Shown here piece after piece: positions 26,819-39,295 of a DNA stretch of 64,000 nt. Source of the stretch: Actinomycetota bacterium (GTDB taxonomy: Bacteria; Actinomycetota; Actinomycetes; S36-B12; UBA5976); contig JAPLBY010000011.1 in assembly GCA_026392515.1 (NCBI GenBank), forward strand, positions 62,001 to 126,000. The letters are read 5' to 3'. Position numbers and translations under genes: made by a program. The notes beneath the pieces are model-generated. The model saw only the letters and a program-made list of their open reading frames with translations, was not told the DNA's origin and made no database searches. Numbering within the stretch: the first letter of the stretch is position 1; each line of letters starts with the position of its first letter.

Positions 26819-28341
26819 GAGCCACTCCCTTCAATTACAACTGTGGCTTCTGGATCAGTTACACCCACATATGTTTGAACTTGTTCAACGGCCGGGTTAA
26901 TGACGTTAAGAGCAACCTGCGGTACGAAGCCTAAAGCAATAATTATTGCTATCAGCGGTGCAACAGCAACTAGTTCGCGTCTTGAGATCTCGGTAATGCT
27001 CTCTTCGACTTCCTTACTTGGAACTCCAGTCATCATTCTTTGGTAGAGCCAAAGGATGTAAACGGCTGCTAAGACAATTCCGAAGGTCGCAATGATCGCT
27101 GCTGTTGGATTAACTGCATATGCACCCGTCAGTACTAAGAATTCTGAGACGAAGGTAGACATGCCAGGAAGTGCAAGTCCTGAAAGTCCTGAAAGCAGGA
27201 ATACGCCAGCAAGAATTGGTGCAACCTTTTGGACGCCACCAAAGTCTGCAATTCGCTTTGAGCCGCGACGCGATACCAGGTAGCCCATGACTAAGAACAA
27301 CGCACCAGTGGAGAAACCGTGGTTGACCATGTAGAACGAAGATCCACTTAGTCCCTGTGAAGTCATCACAAAGATGCCTAAAACGATGAAGCCAAAGTGC
27401 GAGATCGAAGTAAATGCCACAAGACGCATCACATCTGTTTGTCCAATGGCCAAAAGTGCGCCGTAGAAAATACTGATTACAGCAAGCGTGATGATTGCCG
27501 GAGCATAAAACTTACTCGCTTCTGGGAAAATCGGAAGCAAGAAGTGCAGCATGGCAAAAGTTCCAACCTTATCGAGCACGCCAACTAGCAAAGTTGATGT
27601 TGCTGGTGTTGCTTCAGCTGCCGCATCTGGCAGCCAGGTATGGAAAGGCACCATAGGCGCCTTTACTGCGAAGGCAAAGAAGAATCCAAGAAAAAGCATT
27701 TTCTGCGTTGCTGGATCAATGTTTAAAGTCGTTAGAGTTTGGAAATCGAAAGTTCCCTGCCCAAGTTGACGGCTTGATACAACATAAAGGCCAATTAGCG
27801 CAGCCAGCATGAATAAGCCACCGACAAGTGAATACAGCAAGAATTTCATTGCCGCATAAGCACGTTGCGGGCCACCAAATCTTCCAATTAAAAAGTAGAT
27901 CGGAAACAGCATTGCTTCGAAGAAGACATAAAAGAGAAATAAATCATTAGCGGCAAATACGCCAATGATGAAAACTTCTAAGACAAGAATTAAGGAAAAG
28001 TAGCCCTTAACCGATCCCTGACTTGCATTTTCAGCATCCCACCAGCCAGCAATGATTGCTATCGGTACCAAAATTGCAGACATCACAATAAGTGAAGCTG
28101 AGATTCCATTCACGCCCAGAGTCCAAGAGATTCCAAAAGCTGGAATCCAATCGTAGGACTCAACGTGCTGCAGTCCCCCAGATGAATTATCTAGGCCAAG
28201 CACCATAAGAACGGACCCAACCAAAGTGGCGAGCGCAAAACCTAAGGCAATTTGCTTAGCTAAAGTCGCTTTCGCAGCTGGAAGCAAGAAAACAACAATC
28301 GACCCAACTAGTGGGATCAGCATCAAAGTCGTTAGCAACAT
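26815..28341 (-). CDS. nuoM: NADH-quinone oxidoreductase subunit M
   Basis: 508 aa antiporter-like subunit. FFEAMLFPIYFLIGRFGG carries the TM5 glutamate and AVKAPMVPFHTWLPDAAAEATPATSTLLVGVLDKVGTF the TM7/TM8 lysines of the proton channel. It starts 2 nt after the nuoL stop. Confidence 0.97.
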   Translation of the reverse strand: MLLTTLMLIPLVGSIVVFLLPAAKATLAKQIALGFALATLVGSVLMVLGLDNSSGGLQHVESYDWIPAFGISWTLGVNGISASLIVMSAILVPIAIIAGWWDAENASQGSVKGYFSLILVLEVFIIGVFAANDLFLFYVFFEAMLFPIYFLIGRFGGPQRAYAAMKFLLYSLVGGLFMLAALIGLYVVSSRQLGQGTFDFQTLTTLNIDPATQKMLFLGFFFAFAVKAPMVPFHTWLPDAAAEATPATSTLLVGVLDKVGTFAMLHFLLPIFPEASKFYAPAIITLAVISIFYGALLAIGQTDVMRLVAFTSISHFGFIVLGIFVMTSQGLSGSSFYMVNHGFSTGALFLVMGYLVSRRGSKRIADFGGVQKVAPILAGVFLLSGLSGLALPGMSTFVSEFLVLTGAYAVNPTAAIIATFGIVLAAVYILWLYQRMMTGVPSKEVEESITEISRRELVAVAPLIAIIIALGFVPQVALNVINPAVEQVQTYVGVTDPEATVVIEGSGS

Positions 28342-28343
28342 GA

Positions 28344-30203
28344 TTAAAGCCTCACTAGTAGAAGTATGAGCGCAATCAAAACTGCGCCACCGAGCATAGT
28401 TACTGCATAAGAACGTGCGTAACCATTCTGAAGTCGTTGAGCTCGAGCCGATAGGCCACCAATCGAAGCAGCAAGACCGCTTACTAAGCCATCAATCGCT
28501 TTGGAATCAAACCAGGTAAGTGAACGAGTCAAATACTGGCCAGGGCGCATGAACGCGGCTTCGTTTAGCGCATCGCCGTAAGCATCTGCTCTGGCCGCGC
28601 GAGTTAGGAAGCGAACATCTGTTGGTGCCACAACCGGAACTGGACGGCGACCGTATCGCAACCAAGCGAATAGCGCGCCACCAAGGACAACGGCAAGTGT
28701 GATTGGAATCAAAACTGAATGTGAAACTGAATGTTCTGGTTTCGCAAATCCAGTCACAGGCTCTAGCCAGTGCTCGATGTCACCAACAAACAGCATCGCC
28801 ATACCACCAAAGACTGAACCCAGTGCTAACACAATCATTGGGATTGTCATTACGGCTGGAGACTCGTGCGGATGAACGTCGTCTTCCCAGCGAGCTTCAC
28901 CAAAGAATGTCATGGCCATCATGCGTGTCATGTAGAAGGCAGTAACACCAGCACCAAGCAAAGTTGCCAGACCAATTATCAAACTTTGGCTAAAGGCCAC
29001 ATAAATGATTTCATCTTTCGACCAGAATCCGGCAAAAGGCGGTACGCCAATAATCGCCAAGAAACCAAGACCAAATGTTGCGTACGTAATCTTCATCATG
29101 ATGCGCAGTGCGCCGTAGTGACGCATGTTCACATCGTCATGCATGCCATGCATAACTGATCCCGCACCAAGGAATAGTCCAGCCTTAAACATGCCGTGAG
29201 TAAGTAAGTGGAAGATTGCAAAGACATAGCCAACTGGGCCAAGTCCAGCAGCTAGAACCATGTAACCGATTTGGCTCATAGTCGAACCTGCTAGACCCTT
29301 CTTAATGTCATCTTTTGCAGTTCCGATGAATGCACCAAGTAGCAAGGTAATTGCACCGACAATTACTACTGCGGTTCGGGCAGTTTCGGAGAGATCAAAA
29401 ATGGCATGAGCTCTGACAATTAAATAGACACCGGCGGTAACCATAGTTGCCGCGTGAATCAGCGCGGAAACTGGAGTTGGACCCTCCATCGCATCAAGTA
29501 ACCAAGATTGCAGTGGGAACTGCGCACTCTTTCCACAGGCAGCCAAAAGTAACGCCAAGCCGATCCAAGTAATCGTGGATGGAGATCCTGATTCGGCCGC
29601 CGCATTAACGCCCTCAAAAGTTACGGTTCCAAATGTTACGAACATGAGAATGATCGCGAGTGACAGACCTACGTCACCAACGCGGTTTACGATAAACGCT
29701 TTCTTGCCAGCAGTAGCTGCACTTGGCTTTTGTTGGTAGAAGCTGATCAATAGGTAAGAGGCAAGGCCAACACCTTCCCAGCCCACGTAAAGCAAGAAAT
29801 AGTTGTCAGCAAGAACCAAAAGCAACATTGCTGCTACGAACAAATTCAAGTAAGCAAAGAAGCGACGGCGATTTGGGTCGTGCTCCATGTACCCAATCGA
29901 GTAAATGTGAATCAAAGTTCCAACGCCGGTGATCAAAAGCACGAACACGATCGACAACTGATCTAGGTGTAAGCCAAATGGAATTTGAAAGGCCCCAACC
30001 GCGATCCAATCGAATAAGTGTTGTCCGACTTCACGTTCTTCTTCTGACTTGCCAACCATTTGAATGAACAAGAATGCGCCAAGCAGGAATGAACCAGCAG
30101 ACATTGCAACAGCTAAGAAATGTCCCCAGGCGTTGGTTCGACGGCCCCCGAGCAAGAGCACTGTGGCGCCAACTAATGGCAGACCAATAAGAGCGGCAAT
30201 CAT
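28344..30203 (-). CDS. nuoL: NADH-quinone oxidoreductase subunit L
   Basis: 619 aa, the largest antiporter-like subunit. [16 protein letters not shown] contains the TM5 glutamate; [40 protein letters not shown] gives the TM7/TM8 lysine and histidines. The extended C-terminus forms the lateral helix along the membrane arm. Confidence 0.97.
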   Translation of the reverse strand: MIAALIGLPLVGATVLLLGGRRTNAWGHFLAVAMSAGSFLLGAFLFIQMVGKSEEEREVGQHLFDWIAVGAFQIPFGLHLDQLSIVFVLLITGVGTLIHIYSIGYMEHDPNRRRFFAYLNLFVAAMLLLVLADNYFLLYVGWEGVGLASYLLISFYQQKPSAATAGKKAFIVNRVGDVGLSLAIILMFVTFGTVTFEGVNAAAESGSPSTITWIGLALLLAACGKSAQFPLQSWLLDAMEGPTPVSALIHAATMVTAGVYLIVRAHAIFDLSETARTAVVIVGAITLLLGAFIGTAKDDIKKGLAGSTMSQIGYMVLAAGLGPVGYVFAIFHLLTHGMFKAGLFLGAGSVMHGMHDDVNMRHYGALRIMMKITYATFGLGFLAIIGVPPFAGFWSKDEIIYVAFSQSLIIGLATLLGAGVTAFYMTRMMAMTFFGEARWEDDVHPHESPAVMTIPMIVLALGSVFGGMAMLFVGDIEHWLEPVTGFAKPEHSVSHSVLIPITLAVVLGGALFAWLRYGRRPVPVVAPTDVRFLTRAARADAYGDALNEAAFMRPGQYLTRSLTWFDSKAIDGLVSGLAASIGGLSARAQRLQNGYARSYAVTMLGGAVLIALILLLVRL

Positions 30204-30214
30204 GTTCAGTTCCT

Positions 30215-30514
30215 TTAGTACTTCATCAGACTTGCTTCGTCGATCGAGGCTGATCGACGAGTTCGGAAAATTGTCACGATAATTGCAAGTCCAACTACAA
30301 CTTCAGCTGCTGCAACAACCATTACAAAGAAAGCAACTACGAGTCCATCAAGTGTTCCGGTATTGCGGGCTGCGGCAACGAAAGCAAGATTTGCAGCGTT
30401 GAGCATTAGTTCAACGCTCATGAAAACGATGATCGCATTTCTGCGAACCAGCACACCATAAACTCCGATGGTAAAGAGAATGGCAGCAAGAATTAAGTAG
30501 TTATTTGGATTCAC
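30215..30514 (-). CDS. nuoK: NADH-quinone oxidoreductase subunit K
   Basis: 99 aa, three transmembrane helices. [17 protein letters not shown] contains the conserved membrane glutamate. It overlaps nuoJ by 4 nt. Confidence 0.96.
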   Translation of the reverse strand: MNPNNYLILAAILFTIGVYGVLVRRNAIIVFMSVELMLNAANLAFVAAARNTGTLDGLVVAFFVMVVAAAEVVVGLAIIVTIFRTRRSASIDEASLMKY

Positions 30515-31239
30515 TTGCCTGCCTCCTCAATTGAGTTCGGCTTGGCAACTTTGCCTTCACCGCGGAATGCATTTGGAAGGGAATCAATTGAAGTTGATCC
30601 GTCAGGCAACAATGCTGGGGTATCAACCGAGTTGTTTCTGGCCATTACACCTGGTGCTGGCAGCGGAGTTACGTGGTTACCCATAGTGCGTTCGCGCTGC
30701 AATTGATCCTGAGTCTTTCGAGGTGCCCATCGTTCGTTGTGAGCAAGAACCATTGCGCCAAGTGCTGCCGTAATAAGTAGTGCCGACAAAACTTCAAATG
30801 CAAATAGGTATTGTCCAAACACCAAATAAGCAATAGCTTTCAAGTGGCCACCATAGCCAGCATTAGCAATTGCTAGTCCTGCTGAAGGTGAGGCGAGCGT
30901 GCTGGCAATGGATGCCACAACCACACCACCAAAAGTTAAAGCAAACAACGCAGCTAGCAGTCTTTGACCTTTGATAGTTTCCAAAAGTGAATCAGATGAA
31001 TCCACACCAACAATCATCAGTACGAAAAGGAACAGCATCATGACTGCACCGGTGTAAACGATGATCTGGGTGGTTCCTAGGAATGGTGCTTCAAGTGTGA
31101 AGTAAAGAACTGCAATGTTAATCATTGCAAAGGCAACCCAAAGTGCACTGTGCACGGCTTTCTTGGAAACAACCATGCCAAGTGCACCAACAACAGCGAA
31201 CGTACCCGAGACCCAAAAAACTACGCTCTCACCATTCAC
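30511..31239 (-). CDS. nuoJ: NADH-quinone oxidoreductase subunit J
   Basis: 242 aa; five hydrophobic segments including the conserved [24 protein letters not shown] (TM3 with the pi-bulge). The C-terminal 70 residues are hydrophilic and proline-rich, an actinobacterial extension compared with the shorter E. coli subunit. The start overlaps the nuoI stop by 1 nt. Confidence 0.95.
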   Translation of the reverse strand: MNGESVVFWVSGTFAVVGALGMVVSKKAVHSALWVAFAMINIAVLYFTLEAPFLGTTQIIVYTGAVMMLFLFVLMIVGVDSSDSLLETIKGQRLLAALFALTFGGVVVASIASTLASPSAGLAIANAGYGGHLKAIAYLVFGQYLFAFEVLSALLITAALGAMVLAHNERWAPRKTQDQLQRERTMGNHVTPLPAPGVMARNNSVDTPALLPDGSTSIDSLPNAFRGEGKVAKPNSIEEAGK

Positions 31240-31787
31240 TATTCGTCACCTACTTTTACGGCACTTGGTGTTGGGCTGCTGCCAACTTTGCCTTCGTAGT
31301 AATCGATTGCAGTTGTACCTGGAGCCATGTCGTGAGGTGGAAGTTCCATTCCAGCCAAAAGCGGGGCAAGTAGATCTTCTTTTGTGAAAATCAGTTTCTC
31401 GCGACTGTCATCGGCTAATTCATATTCATTTGTCATGGTTAGCGCTCTAGTTGGGCATGCCTCAATGCATAAACCACAAAGAATGCAGCGTAAGTAATTG
31501 ATTTGATAAGTCCGGCCGTAACGCTCTCCTGGTGAGAAACGTTCTTCTTCAGTGTTGTCCGCACCTTCAACATAAATGGCGTCTGCCGGGCAAGCCCAAG
31601 CACACAACTCACAGCCAATGCATTTTTCTAAACCGTCTGGATGTCGGTTTAGCTGGTGACGACCATGGAAGCGAGGCTTTGGTGGATACTTATCCTTCTC
31701 TTCCGGGTACTGCTCTGTTGTCACCTTCTTGAACATCGATAAGAAAGTGACTCCGAATCCACGGATAACTTGTGGAACTTTAGACAT
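31239..31787 (-). CDS. nuoI: NADH-quinone oxidoreductase subunit I
   Basis: 182 aa, two [4Fe-4S] clusters: [12 protein letters not shown] and [12 protein letters not shown] (N6a, N6b). Passes electrons to NuoB. It overlaps nuoH by 8 nt. Compare the shorter second copy at 22017-22412. Confidence 0.97.
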   Translation of the reverse strand: MSKVPQVIRGFGVTFLSMFKKVTTEQYPEEKDKYPPKPRFHGRHQLNRHPDGLEKCIGCELCAWACPADAIYVEGADNTEEERFSPGERYGRTYQINYLRCILCGLCIEACPTRALTMTNEYELADDSREKLIFTKEDLLAPLLAGMELPPHDMAPGTTAIDYYEGKVGSSPTPSAVKVGDE

Positions 31788-33123
31788 TGGTGCCCTCCGT
31801 GGTTTCCGTTACGACCTGAGATGCAACGGAACCGCTTGAAATCGTTACCTTTGCGTGGCGTGATGGCTGAGCAACTTGACCTGGCATTGGTGGCACCGGG
31901 AATCCGCCAGCAAAAGGATCGAAGTCTTGCTCGGCTTCTAACGCAGCTCGTTGCTCTTCAACTTCGTCAGATTTCTTGCGTCGTAAATCAAGTGTGTATG
32001 AAATCAAAACAATCAGGATTAGCACTGCACTTGCCGCAAACAGCAAGTTACGTGACTCTAAGCCACCGGTGTTGCGCAAGTAGCGAGCGATTGCAACGAT
32101 CAAGATCCAAGCAATCGATACTGGAATCAAAACTTTCCAACCAAACTTCATGAATTGGTCATAACGCAAGCGAGGTAGCGTTCCGCGTAGCCAGATGAAT
32201 ACGAAGATGAATGCAAAAACCTTGCCGAAGAACCAAAGCATTGGCCACCAACCGACATTGGCTTGATCCCATAGCGAGATTGGCCACGGTGCGCGCCAAC
32301 CGCCAAGGAACAAAGTCGTGGCAAGTGCCGAAACAGTAACCATGTTTACGTACTCAGCCAAGAAGAACAATGCGAACTTTAGAGATGAATATTCAGTATG
32401 GAAGCCACCAACAAGTTCGCCTTCAGCTTCTGGCAAGTCAAATGGTGCACGGTTAGTTTCGCCAACCATTGCAGTTGTGTAGATGATGAAAGACGGAAGT
32501 AGTAGCACGATGTACCACATTGGCTCTTGCGCTGCGACAATCTGCGAAGTCGACATTGACTCGGCATAAAGGAATACCGCAACAAAGGAAAGTCCCATTG
32601 CAATTTCGTAGCTGATCATCTGGGCTGAAGAACGAAGTCCGCCAAGTAGCGGGTAGATCGAGCCTGAAGACCAACCAGCAAGCACGGTTCCGTAAATTCC
32701 AACGGATGCAATTGCCAATACATATAGAACAGAAACTGGGAAGTCGGTCAGTTGAAGCGGAGTCACTGTGCCAAAAATCGAAACTTCAGGACCCAGTGGG
32801 ATTACGGCAAATGTTAAGAATGCTGTGGTGGCTGCGATAACTGGCGCTATTACATAAACCGCTAAGTGTGCACCCTTTGGAATGATTTCTTCCTTAAGGG
32901 CTAACTTAATTCCGTCCATCAATGACTGAAGTAAACCAAATGGTCCGACTCGGTTTGGCCCGATACGCATTTGCATGCGGCCAACAACACGACGCTCTGC
33001 CCAAATAGTAAGCAGAGTCATGACGACCATGATTACGAAAATTCCTAGAACCTTTACCGCAATAACTGCAGCTGGATCATTTCCAAAGATACTTAGATCA
33101 CCTTGAGCTTGGGAGCGAAACAT
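31780..33123 (-). CDS. nuoH: NADH-quinone oxidoreductase subunit H
   Basis: 447 aa membrane subunit forming the quinone entry site. [35 protein letters not shown] and the FFLAEYVNM loop are canonical. A hydrophilic C-terminal extension of about 70 residues is typical of Actinobacteria. The TAATG overlap with nuoG couples the two. Confidence 0.97.
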   Translation of the reverse strand: MFRSQAQGDLSIFGNDPAAVIAVKVLGIFVIMVVMTLLTIWAERRVVGRMQMRIGPNRVGPFGLLQSLMDGIKLALKEEIIPKGAHLAVYVIAPVIAATTAFLTFAVIPLGPEVSIFGTVTPLQLTDFPVSVLYVLAIASVGIYGTVLAGWSSGSIYPLLGGLRSSAQMISYEIAMGLSFVAVFLYAESMSTSQIVAAQEPMWYIVLLLPSFIIYTTAMVGETNRAPFDLPEAEGELVGGFHTEYSSLKFALFFLAEYVNMVTVSALATTLFLGGWRAPWPISLWDQANVGWWPMLWFFGKVFAFIFVFIWLRGTLPRLRYDQFMKFGWKVLIPVSIAWILIVAIARYLRNTGGLESRNLLFAASAVLILIVLISYTLDLRRKKSDEVEEQRAALEAEQDFDPFAGGFPVPPMPGQVAQPSRHAKVTISSGSVASQVVTETTEGTNV

Positions 33124-35339
33124 TAGTTACCTCCCTTTGCAACGTCAACAACACAGCCAGATGACAAGTTCAAAGAACTTCCCTCGCTATTTGCAGGCAA
33201 CCAGACAACGTCATCGGACATTCCAGCAGTGACAATCAGTGGTGCACTGGCAGTATTGCCACAGCAACTTACAGTCGCAGTTGCGCCATCAACTAAGTTC
33301 AGCTTTTGTGCAGTTGATGGGCTAACTCGAACTACTGCAACTCTGGCAGTTGCCGCTAGGTATGGTTCGCCGCTTTGCAATGAACCCTTGTCGAGTAGGT
33401 GGCGCCAAGTCGAAAGCACTGCTTGTCCATTTCCAACAGTTTCAGTGGAAGCAGAATCTGCCTTAAGTGCAGGCTTAGTTGCAGTGGCCCAGAAAGCGGA
33501 AACTGAAAGTGACTTTCCAAGTTCGCGAGCTAACTCGCCAAGAACATCAGCATCACTTAGTGCGCCTGGAGTTGGAATGACCGCACCAAAGCTTCGGTCG
33601 CGACCTTCCCAGTTACGGAAAGTTCCGGCTTTTTCAGTTACAACTGCAACTGGCAAAACTACATCTGCTTCGGCAGTTACATCTGTGTGGCGAGTCTCAA
33701 GCGAAACTACGAACTGCGCTTTTTCGATTGCAGACATTAGGTCGCCATCAACATCTTCAGGCGAAACGCCACCTACTACTAGTCCCTTAATTGCAGATCC
33801 AGTAGCAGCAACAATTTCAGAAGTGTTGCGACCGTCGATTGGAAGTAAGCCAGCGTCAAGCGCGCCGCGATCTCCTGCACGACGTGGGATCCAAGCCAAC
33901 TTCGCACCGGTTTTGGAAACAAGTTCAGCAACTGCTGTTAGTGCGCCCGGAGTTTGGGCGGCACGTTCGCCCACCAAAATCACGCTGTCACCTGAAAGAT
34001 GGGTTGCCGCGGAAGCAATTACCGATACTTCTTCGCGTGGACCTGCAGTTAGTAAAGTCCCCTTCATCTTTGCAAGACCAGCACTTGTGTAAGGCGCAAC
34101 TGAGTAAACCTTTGTTGTACCGCTTAAGGCTGCTTTGCGAAGACGCAAGAAAACAATTGGTGATTCATCTTCTGGTTCAAACGAAACCAGAAGCACACTC
34201 TTCGCAGCTTCTAAGTCTCCGTAAGTTACCTCAAGACCCTTGTTGGCTACATGATTTGCCAGGAATGCAGTCTCTTCGTTACTTACTGCGCGAGCACGGA
34301 AATCAACATCGTTTGTACCAAGGACTTCTCTGGCAAACGAAGCGTAAGCATGCGCATCTTCAACGGTCACTCGCCCACCGGTCAATACTGCAGTTGCTTT
34401 TCCAGCATTTGCTAATCCAGCAGCTGCGACTCGCAATGCCTCTGGCCATGAGGCTGGAACTAAGTTACCTGCATCGTCACGAACTAATGGATGAGTTAAG
34501 CGACCTTCGTTTGTGTATGGGAATGCGAATCGACCCTTGTCACAGTTCCACTCTTCGTTAACTTCAGGTGCATCCCAAGCTAGTCGACGCATAACTGTGC
34601 TGCGACGAACGTCAGTGCGCAGTGCGCATCCACTTGCGCAGTGTTCACATGCCGTTGGTGTGCTTACTAAATCAAATGGACGGGAGCGGAAACGATACTT
34701 TGCACTTGTTAATGCGCCAACTGGACAGATCTGAATTGTGTTTCCAGAGAAGTATGAATCAAACGGCTGATCTTCCGAGGTTCCAACTTGTTGCTTTGCA
34801 CCGCGTTCTAACAATTCAATGAACGGATCGCCAGCAATTTGGTCTGCGAAGCGAGTGCAACGCGCGCAAGATACGCAGCGCTCACGATCAAGCAGAACTT
34901 GAGCGCTTACATTGATTGGCTTTGGAAAAGTTCGCTTGGTGCCTTCGAATCTTGTTTCACCCTGACCATTTGTCATTGCCTGATTTTGCAGTGGGCATTC
35001 GCCGCCCTTGTCGCAAATTGGGCAATCAAGTGGGTGGTTGATTAGCAAAAATTCCATAACGCCGGCTTGAGCCTTTTCGGCCATTTCGCTGGTGTGCTGA
35101 GTTTTGATAACCATGCCTTCAGCAACTGTGACTGCACATGAAGGTTGTGGCTTACCTTGTCCTTCAATTTCAACCAGACACATTCGACAAGCTGCAACTG
35201 GATCTAAAAGTGGGTGGTCACAGAAACGCGGAATTGCAGTACCAAGCATTTCGGCAACGCGAATGATTAATGTTCCCGCTGGTACTTCAACTACTACGCC
35301 ATCAACGGTGACGGTAACAGTTTGCGTAGTTACGGTCAT
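33123..35339 (-). CDS. nuoG: NADH-quinone oxidoreductase subunit G
   Basis: 738 aa. N-terminal [2Fe-2S] domain ([15 protein letters not shown]), the His/Cys N5 motif ([17 protein letters not shown]), N4 (CVSCARC) and the N7 motif CEHCASGC, then a degenerate molybdopterin-oxidoreductase fold. Presence of the N7 cysteines follows the actinobacterial and E. coli type. Confidence 0.96.
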   Translation of the reverse strand: MTVTTQTVTVTVDGVVVEVPAGTLIIRVAEMLGTAIPRFCDHPLLDPVAACRMCLVEIEGQGKPQPSCAVTVAEGMVIKTQHTSEMAEKAQAGVMEFLLINHPLDCPICDKGGECPLQNQAMTNGQGETRFEGTKRTFPKPINVSAQVLLDRERCVSCARCTRFADQIAGDPFIELLERGAKQQVGTSEDQPFDSYFSGNTIQICPVGALTSAKYRFRSRPFDLVSTPTACEHCASGCALRTDVRRSTVMRRLAWDAPEVNEEWNCDKGRFAFPYTNEGRLTHPLVRDDAGNLVPASWPEALRVAAAGLANAGKATAVLTGGRVTVEDAHAYASFAREVLGTNDVDFRARAVSNEETAFLANHVANKGLEVTYGDLEAAKSVLLVSFEPEDESPIVFLRLRKAALSGTTKVYSVAPYTSAGLAKMKGTLLTAGPREEVSVIASAATHLSGDSVILVGERAAQTPGALTAVAELVSKTGAKLAWIPRRAGDRGALDAGLLPIDGRNTSEIVAATGSAIKGLVVGGVSPEDVDGDLMSAIEKAQFVVSLETRHTDVTAEADVVLPVAVVTEKAGTFRNWEGRDRSFGAVIPTPGALSDADVLGELARELGKSLSVSAFWATATKPALKADSASTETVGNGQAVLSTWRHLLDKGSLQSGEPYLAATARVAVVRVSPSTAQKLNLVDGATATVSCCGNTASAPLIVTAGMSDDVVWLPANSEGSSLNLSSGCVVDVAKGGN

Positions 35340-36637
35340 CGAGTCGCTCCTGCAAATACTGTGGCGGCTACTGGATCAAAGCTTTCGTTAGCTGGCGTAT
35401 TTGTCGCTTGCACAAATTCATCGCGGAAGTACTTAAGTGCTGCTGGGAATGGTGTTGCGGCAGCATCACCAAGAGCGCAGAAGGAACGGCCAGCAATCTG
35501 TGAGCAAATGTCGATCAACTTATCTAGATCAGATTCGGTGCCATGACCATCTTCGAATCGATGGAGAACATCACTTAACCACCAAGTGCCTTCCCGACAT
35601 GGTGTGCACTTGCCACATGATTCGTGCTTGTAGAAAGCCAACCATCCAGTAACGGCGCGAACCACAGAAGTTGTGTCATCGAAAATCATTGGAGTTCCAG
35701 TGCCAAGCATGGAACCAGCTGCAGCAATGTCTTCGTAAGTTAACGGAGTATCAAGTAAATCTGGAGTCAGCATTGGAACTGATGATCCGCCTGGTAACCA
35801 GAACTTAACTTTGTGACCGTCGCGAACTCCCCCAGCATGCTCAAGAAGCTCACGCATGGTGATTCCAAGTGGAGCTTCGTAAATTCCTGGACGATTTACG
35901 TGACCAGAAACTGCGAACAACTTGAAGCCTGGTGACTTTTCAGTTCCAAATGACTTGAACCAATCAACACCGTTGTTAACGATGTATGGAATGTTTGCAA
36001 TTGTCTCAACGTTATTTACGCAAGATGGTGAAGCATAAAGTCCAGCGACTGCAGGAAACGGTGGCTTCAAACGTGGCTGACCGCGACGACCTTCAAGGGA
36101 ATCCAGTAGCGCAGTTTCTTCACCACAAATGTAGGCACCGGCACCAGCGTGCAAAACAACTTCAAGATCAAATCCAGATCCCATGATGTTCTTACCAAGG
36201 TATCCCGCAGCATAAGCTTCGCGAATCGCGTTATTAACCCGACGGAAAACGTGTGGAACTTCGCCACGAATGTAAATGAATGCGTGGTTAGCGCGCATTG
36301 CGTATGAAGCAATGATGATGCCTTCGATTAATGAATGCGGGTTAGCCATCATTAATGGAATGTCTTTGCAAGCACCTGGTTCAGACTCATCGGCGTTGAT
36401 AACTAAGTAATGCGGTTTGCCATCGCCTTGTGGAACAAAGCTCCACTTAAGGCCAGTTGGGAATCCAGCACCACCACGACCACGTAGGCCTGAATCTTTA
36501 ACCATCGAAATGATGTCATCTGGGCCAGTTGCGAACGCCTTCTTGAATGCGGTGTAACCGCCGTGGCGCATGTAGCCCGTAATTTTGTAGGAATCAACTT
36601 CATCCCAATGTGCACTGAGTACCGGAGTTAATGTCAT
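35336..36637 (-). CDS. nuoF: NADH-quinone oxidoreductase subunit F
   Basis: 433 aa NADH- and FMN-binding subunit. GRGGAGFPTGLKW forms the NADH site, GAGAYICGEETALLDSLEG binds FMN, and ESCGKCTPCREGTWW ligates N3. It overlaps nuoG and nuoE by 4 nt each. Confidence 0.98.
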   Translation of the reverse strand: MTLTPVLSAHWDEVDSYKITGYMRHGGYTAFKKAFATGPDDIISMVKDSGLRGRGGAGFPTGLKWSFVPQGDGKPHYLVINADESEPGACKDIPLMMANPHSLIEGIIIASYAMRANHAFIYIRGEVPHVFRRVNNAIREAYAAGYLGKNIMGSGFDLEVVLHAGAGAYICGEETALLDSLEGRRGQPRLKPPFPAVAGLYASPSCVNNVETIANIPYIVNNGVDWFKSFGTEKSPGFKLFAVSGHVNRPGIYEAPLGITMRELLEHAGGVRDGHKVKFWLPGGSSVPMLTPDLLDTPLTYEDIAAAGSMLGTGTPMIFDDTTSVVRAVTGWLAFYKHESCGKCTPCREGTWWLSDVLHRFEDGHGTESDLDKLIDICSQIAGRSFCALGDAAATPFPAALKYFRDEFVQATNTPANESFDPVAATVFAGATR

Positions 36638-37281
36638 TTCTTTACTCCTGGTGCAGTTTGGCCAAGTTCTTTAGCGCGATTCAATCCGGCAAGCATTTGC
36701 TCATCGGCCTGGACGCCTTCATCAACTAAGCCATCATCGAAGCCAGCCAAAGTTAATTCGTTTTCCTTAAAGGTACGAATCTTTGGCCCACGGGTGCTGA
36801 TAACTTCTTTGCCGCTGGCAAGTTTTTCAACTACATCAATTGCAGATTCTGGTGTCATGTTGTCCAAGAATTCCCAGTTCGCAGTCATAACTGGTGCGTG
36901 CGTGCAAGCAGCCTGACATTCAATCCGCTCAAGTGAGATTTTTCCATCTGGAGTTACTTCGTCATGGCCGATACCAAGTCGAGAACTTAGCTTCTCCCAA
37001 ATTGCATCGCCACCGAGAATGCCACAGCCTGGGTTGATGCATACGCCGATGTGATATTCACCAGCTGGCTTGCGGTGATACATGGTGTAGAAAGTTGCCA
37101 CTGCAGCAACTTCAGCTGTAGTTAGGGAAAGTTCATCAGCACATAAAGCAATACCGTCTGCACTTACGTAGCCTTCTTCAGACTGAACTAAGTGCAACAT
37201 TGGCAAAAGTGCAGATCTTGCCTGCGGGTAACGCGAAATGATTTCGCGCGCTTGTACTCGAGTTGATTCAGATAGTGACAT
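36634..37281 (-). CDS. nuoE: NADH-quinone oxidoreductase subunit E
   Basis: 215 aa. [2Fe-2S] N1a ligands in VCINPGCGILGG and ECQAACTHAPVM. The C-terminus extends about 40 residues beyond the shortest bacterial forms. It abuts nuoD with a 1-nt overlap. Confidence 0.97.
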   Translation of the reverse strand: MSLSESTRVQAREIISRYPQARSALLPMLHLVQSEEGYVSADGIALCADELSLTTAEVAAVATFYTMYHRKPAGEYHIGVCINPGCGILGGDAIWEKLSSRLGIGHDEVTPDGKISLERIECQAACTHAPVMTANWEFLDNMTPESAIDVVEKLASGKEVISTRGPKIRTFKENELTLAGFDDGLVDEGVQADEQMLAGLNRAKELGQTAPGVKK

Positions 37282-38600
37282 TAACGATCAACGCCTCCCA
37301 TAACTGGATCAATCGATGCAACTGCAGCAATTACATCTGCAATTTGTCCGCCTTCACACATTGCGGCAACGGCTTGAAGATTTGTAAATGACGGATCGCG
37401 GTAATGAACTCGGTATGGACGAGTGCCGCCATCGGACACAATGTGAACGCCAAGTTCGCCACGTGGTGATTCAACTGCGCTGTAAACCTGACCGGCTGGA
37501 ACTTGGAAGCCTTCAGTAACTAACTTGAAGTGGTGGATTAAAGCTTCCATCGACTCGCCCATGATGTGGCGAATGTGATCTAGCGAGTTTCCTTGACCAT
37601 CAGAACCAATAGATAACTGAGCTGGCCAAGCAATCTTCTTGTCTTCAACCATGACTGGTCCTGGCTGCAAGCGATCAAGACACTGTTCAACAATGTTTAG
37701 TGACTGTTCCATTTCAGTTAAGCGAATCAAGAAGCGACCATAAGCATCTGAAGTGGTCTGAGTCATGACATCGAATTCGTAATTCTCGTATCCGCTGTAT
37801 GGCGATGTCTTGCGAAGGTCTTCAGGTAGACCAGTTGCGCGAAGCACTGGGCCAGTAACACCAAGAGCCATGCAACCAGCAAGATCAAGTTTGCCGATGC
37901 CCTGAGTTCGAGCTAACCAAATTGAGTTGTCGACCAACATGTCAGCGGTATCTTTCATGCGACGAGGTAGCGCCATGATTGTGTCGCGGATTTGCTGCTC
38001 AGCACCAGCTGGCAAATCTTGTGCCACACCACCTGGTCGGATGTAAGCACTATTCATACGTAAGCCGGTTACAAGTTCAAATAAGTCAAGAACTGATTCG
38101 CGCTCGCGGAATCCGAAAATCATTGCGGTAAGTGCGCCAAGTTCCATACCGCCTGTTGCAAGCGCAACTAAGTGGGAAGAAACACGGTTAAGTTCCATCA
38201 TCATTACGCGAATGATTTGTGCGCGTTCTGGAATCTGATCAGTAATACCTAGGAGTTTTTCAACGCCTAAGCAGTATGCAGTCTCATTGAAGAATGGTGA
38301 CAAGTAATCCATACGAGTAACGAAAGTTACGCCCTGGGTCCAAGTGCGGTATTCAAGATTCTTTTCGATACCGGTATGTAGGTAGCCGATTCCACAACGA
38401 GCTTCAGTTACGGATTCGCCTTCAAGTTCCAAAATCAAACGCAATACGCCGTGAGTTGAAGGGTGCTGTGGACCCATGTTTACAACAATGCGTTCGTATT
38501 CGCCTTCGGCAGCACCAAGAACTGAATCCCAGTCTTGACCCATAACGGTATGGACGCGACCTTCAGTTGTTTCGTAATTAGGTGAGTAAGTATCAGACAT
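37281..38600 (-). CDS. nuoD: NADH-quinone oxidoreductase subunit D
   Basis: 439 aa 49-kDa subunit related to the hydrogenase large subunit. [22 protein letters not shown] contains the quinone-site His-Pro-Ser-Thr-His motif, and the C-terminal VMGGVDR is the usual end. It is the only NuoD-type gene in the window. Confidence 0.98.
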   Translation of the reverse strand: MSDTYSPNYETTEGRVHTVMGQDWDSVLGAAEGEYERIVVNMGPQHPSTHGVLRLILELEGESVTEARCGIGYLHTGIEKNLEYRTWTQGVTFVTRMDYLSPFFNETAYCLGVEKLLGITDQIPERAQIIRVMMMELNRVSSHLVALATGGMELGALTAMIFGFRERESVLDLFELVTGLRMNSAYIRPGGVAQDLPAGAEQQIRDTIMALPRRMKDTADMLVDNSIWLARTQGIGKLDLAGCMALGVTGPVLRATGLPEDLRKTSPYSGYENYEFDVMTQTTSDAYGRFLIRLTEMEQSLNIVEQCLDRLQPGPVMVEDKKIAWPAQLSIGSDGQGNSLDHIRHIMGESMEALIHHFKLVTEGFQVPAGQVYSAVESPRGELGVHIVSDGGTRPYRVHYRDPSFTNLQAVAAMCEGGQIADVIAAVASIDPVMGGVDR

Positions 38601-39295
38601 TAGCTGTAAGACCTCCGAACATCTGGAGGTGGAATAGTTGCGCCCTTGTATTCAACTGGAACGCCACCAAGTGGATAGTCCTTGCGCTGGGGATGACCTT
38701 GCCAATCGTCCGGCATCATGATGCGGATTAAGTGTGGATGACCATCAAAAATAATTCCAAAGAAGTCATATGCTTCGCGTTCATGCCAGTCGTTGGTTGG
38801 GTAAACCGACATGATCGAAGGAATGTGTGGATTGGCATCTGCAACGGAAACTTCAAGTCGAATTCGGCGATTGTGGGTTATCGAACGGAAATGGTAAACC
38901 GCGTGTAACTCACGATCTTTATATTCTGGGTAGTGAACGCCGCTAACTCCAAGGCATAGTTCAAAGCGCAGACCTGGTTCATCGCGAAGAGTTTTTGCTA
39001 TCGCAACTAATTCACTCGGGCGAACATGAAGCGTTAGCTCATCATGATCTACAACTACTTTTTCAATTGCCTTATCCCAAGATGAATCAAAATCTGGCAG
39101 TGCTGCAATCAATTCGTCAGCAAGTACATCAAAGTAACTTCCGTACGGGCGTTCAGATGGAGCTGGAACCGGTACCACAATTGCAAGTCCGCCAAAGCCC
39201 GATGTATCACCAGAGCCAGAAGCGCCAAACATTCCTTGGCTAGCGCTTGTAACTTCGAGCAACGGCTGACCGTTGTGTACTACTTCATTGCTCAT
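38600..39295 (-). CDS. nuoC: NADH-quinone oxidoreductase subunit C
   Basis: 231 aa. [29 protein letters not shown] and [12 protein letters not shown] are the 30-kDa signature. The N-terminal 55 residues are glycine/serine-rich and likely flexible. The start overlaps the nuoB stop by 4 nt. Confidence 0.96.
   Translation of the reverse strand: MSNEVVHNGQPLLEVTSASQGMFGASGSGDTSGFGGLAIVVPVPAPSERPYGSYFDVLADELIAALPDFDSSWDKAIEKVVVDHDELTLHVRPSELVAIAKTLRDEPGLRFELCLGVSGVHYPEYKDRELHAVYHFRSITHNRRIRLEVSVADANPHIPSIMSVYPTNDWHEREAYDFFGIIFDGHPHLIRIMMPDDWQGHPQRKDYPLGGVPVEYKGATIPPPDVRRSYS

Noticed and set aside
33229-34561. Long plus-strand open frames (up to 287 codons) opposite nuoG
   Set aside because: They are antisense to a well-supported nuoG; composition is Ser/Pro/Arg/Thr-rich as expected for a mirrored coding frame, and there are no recognisable motifs.
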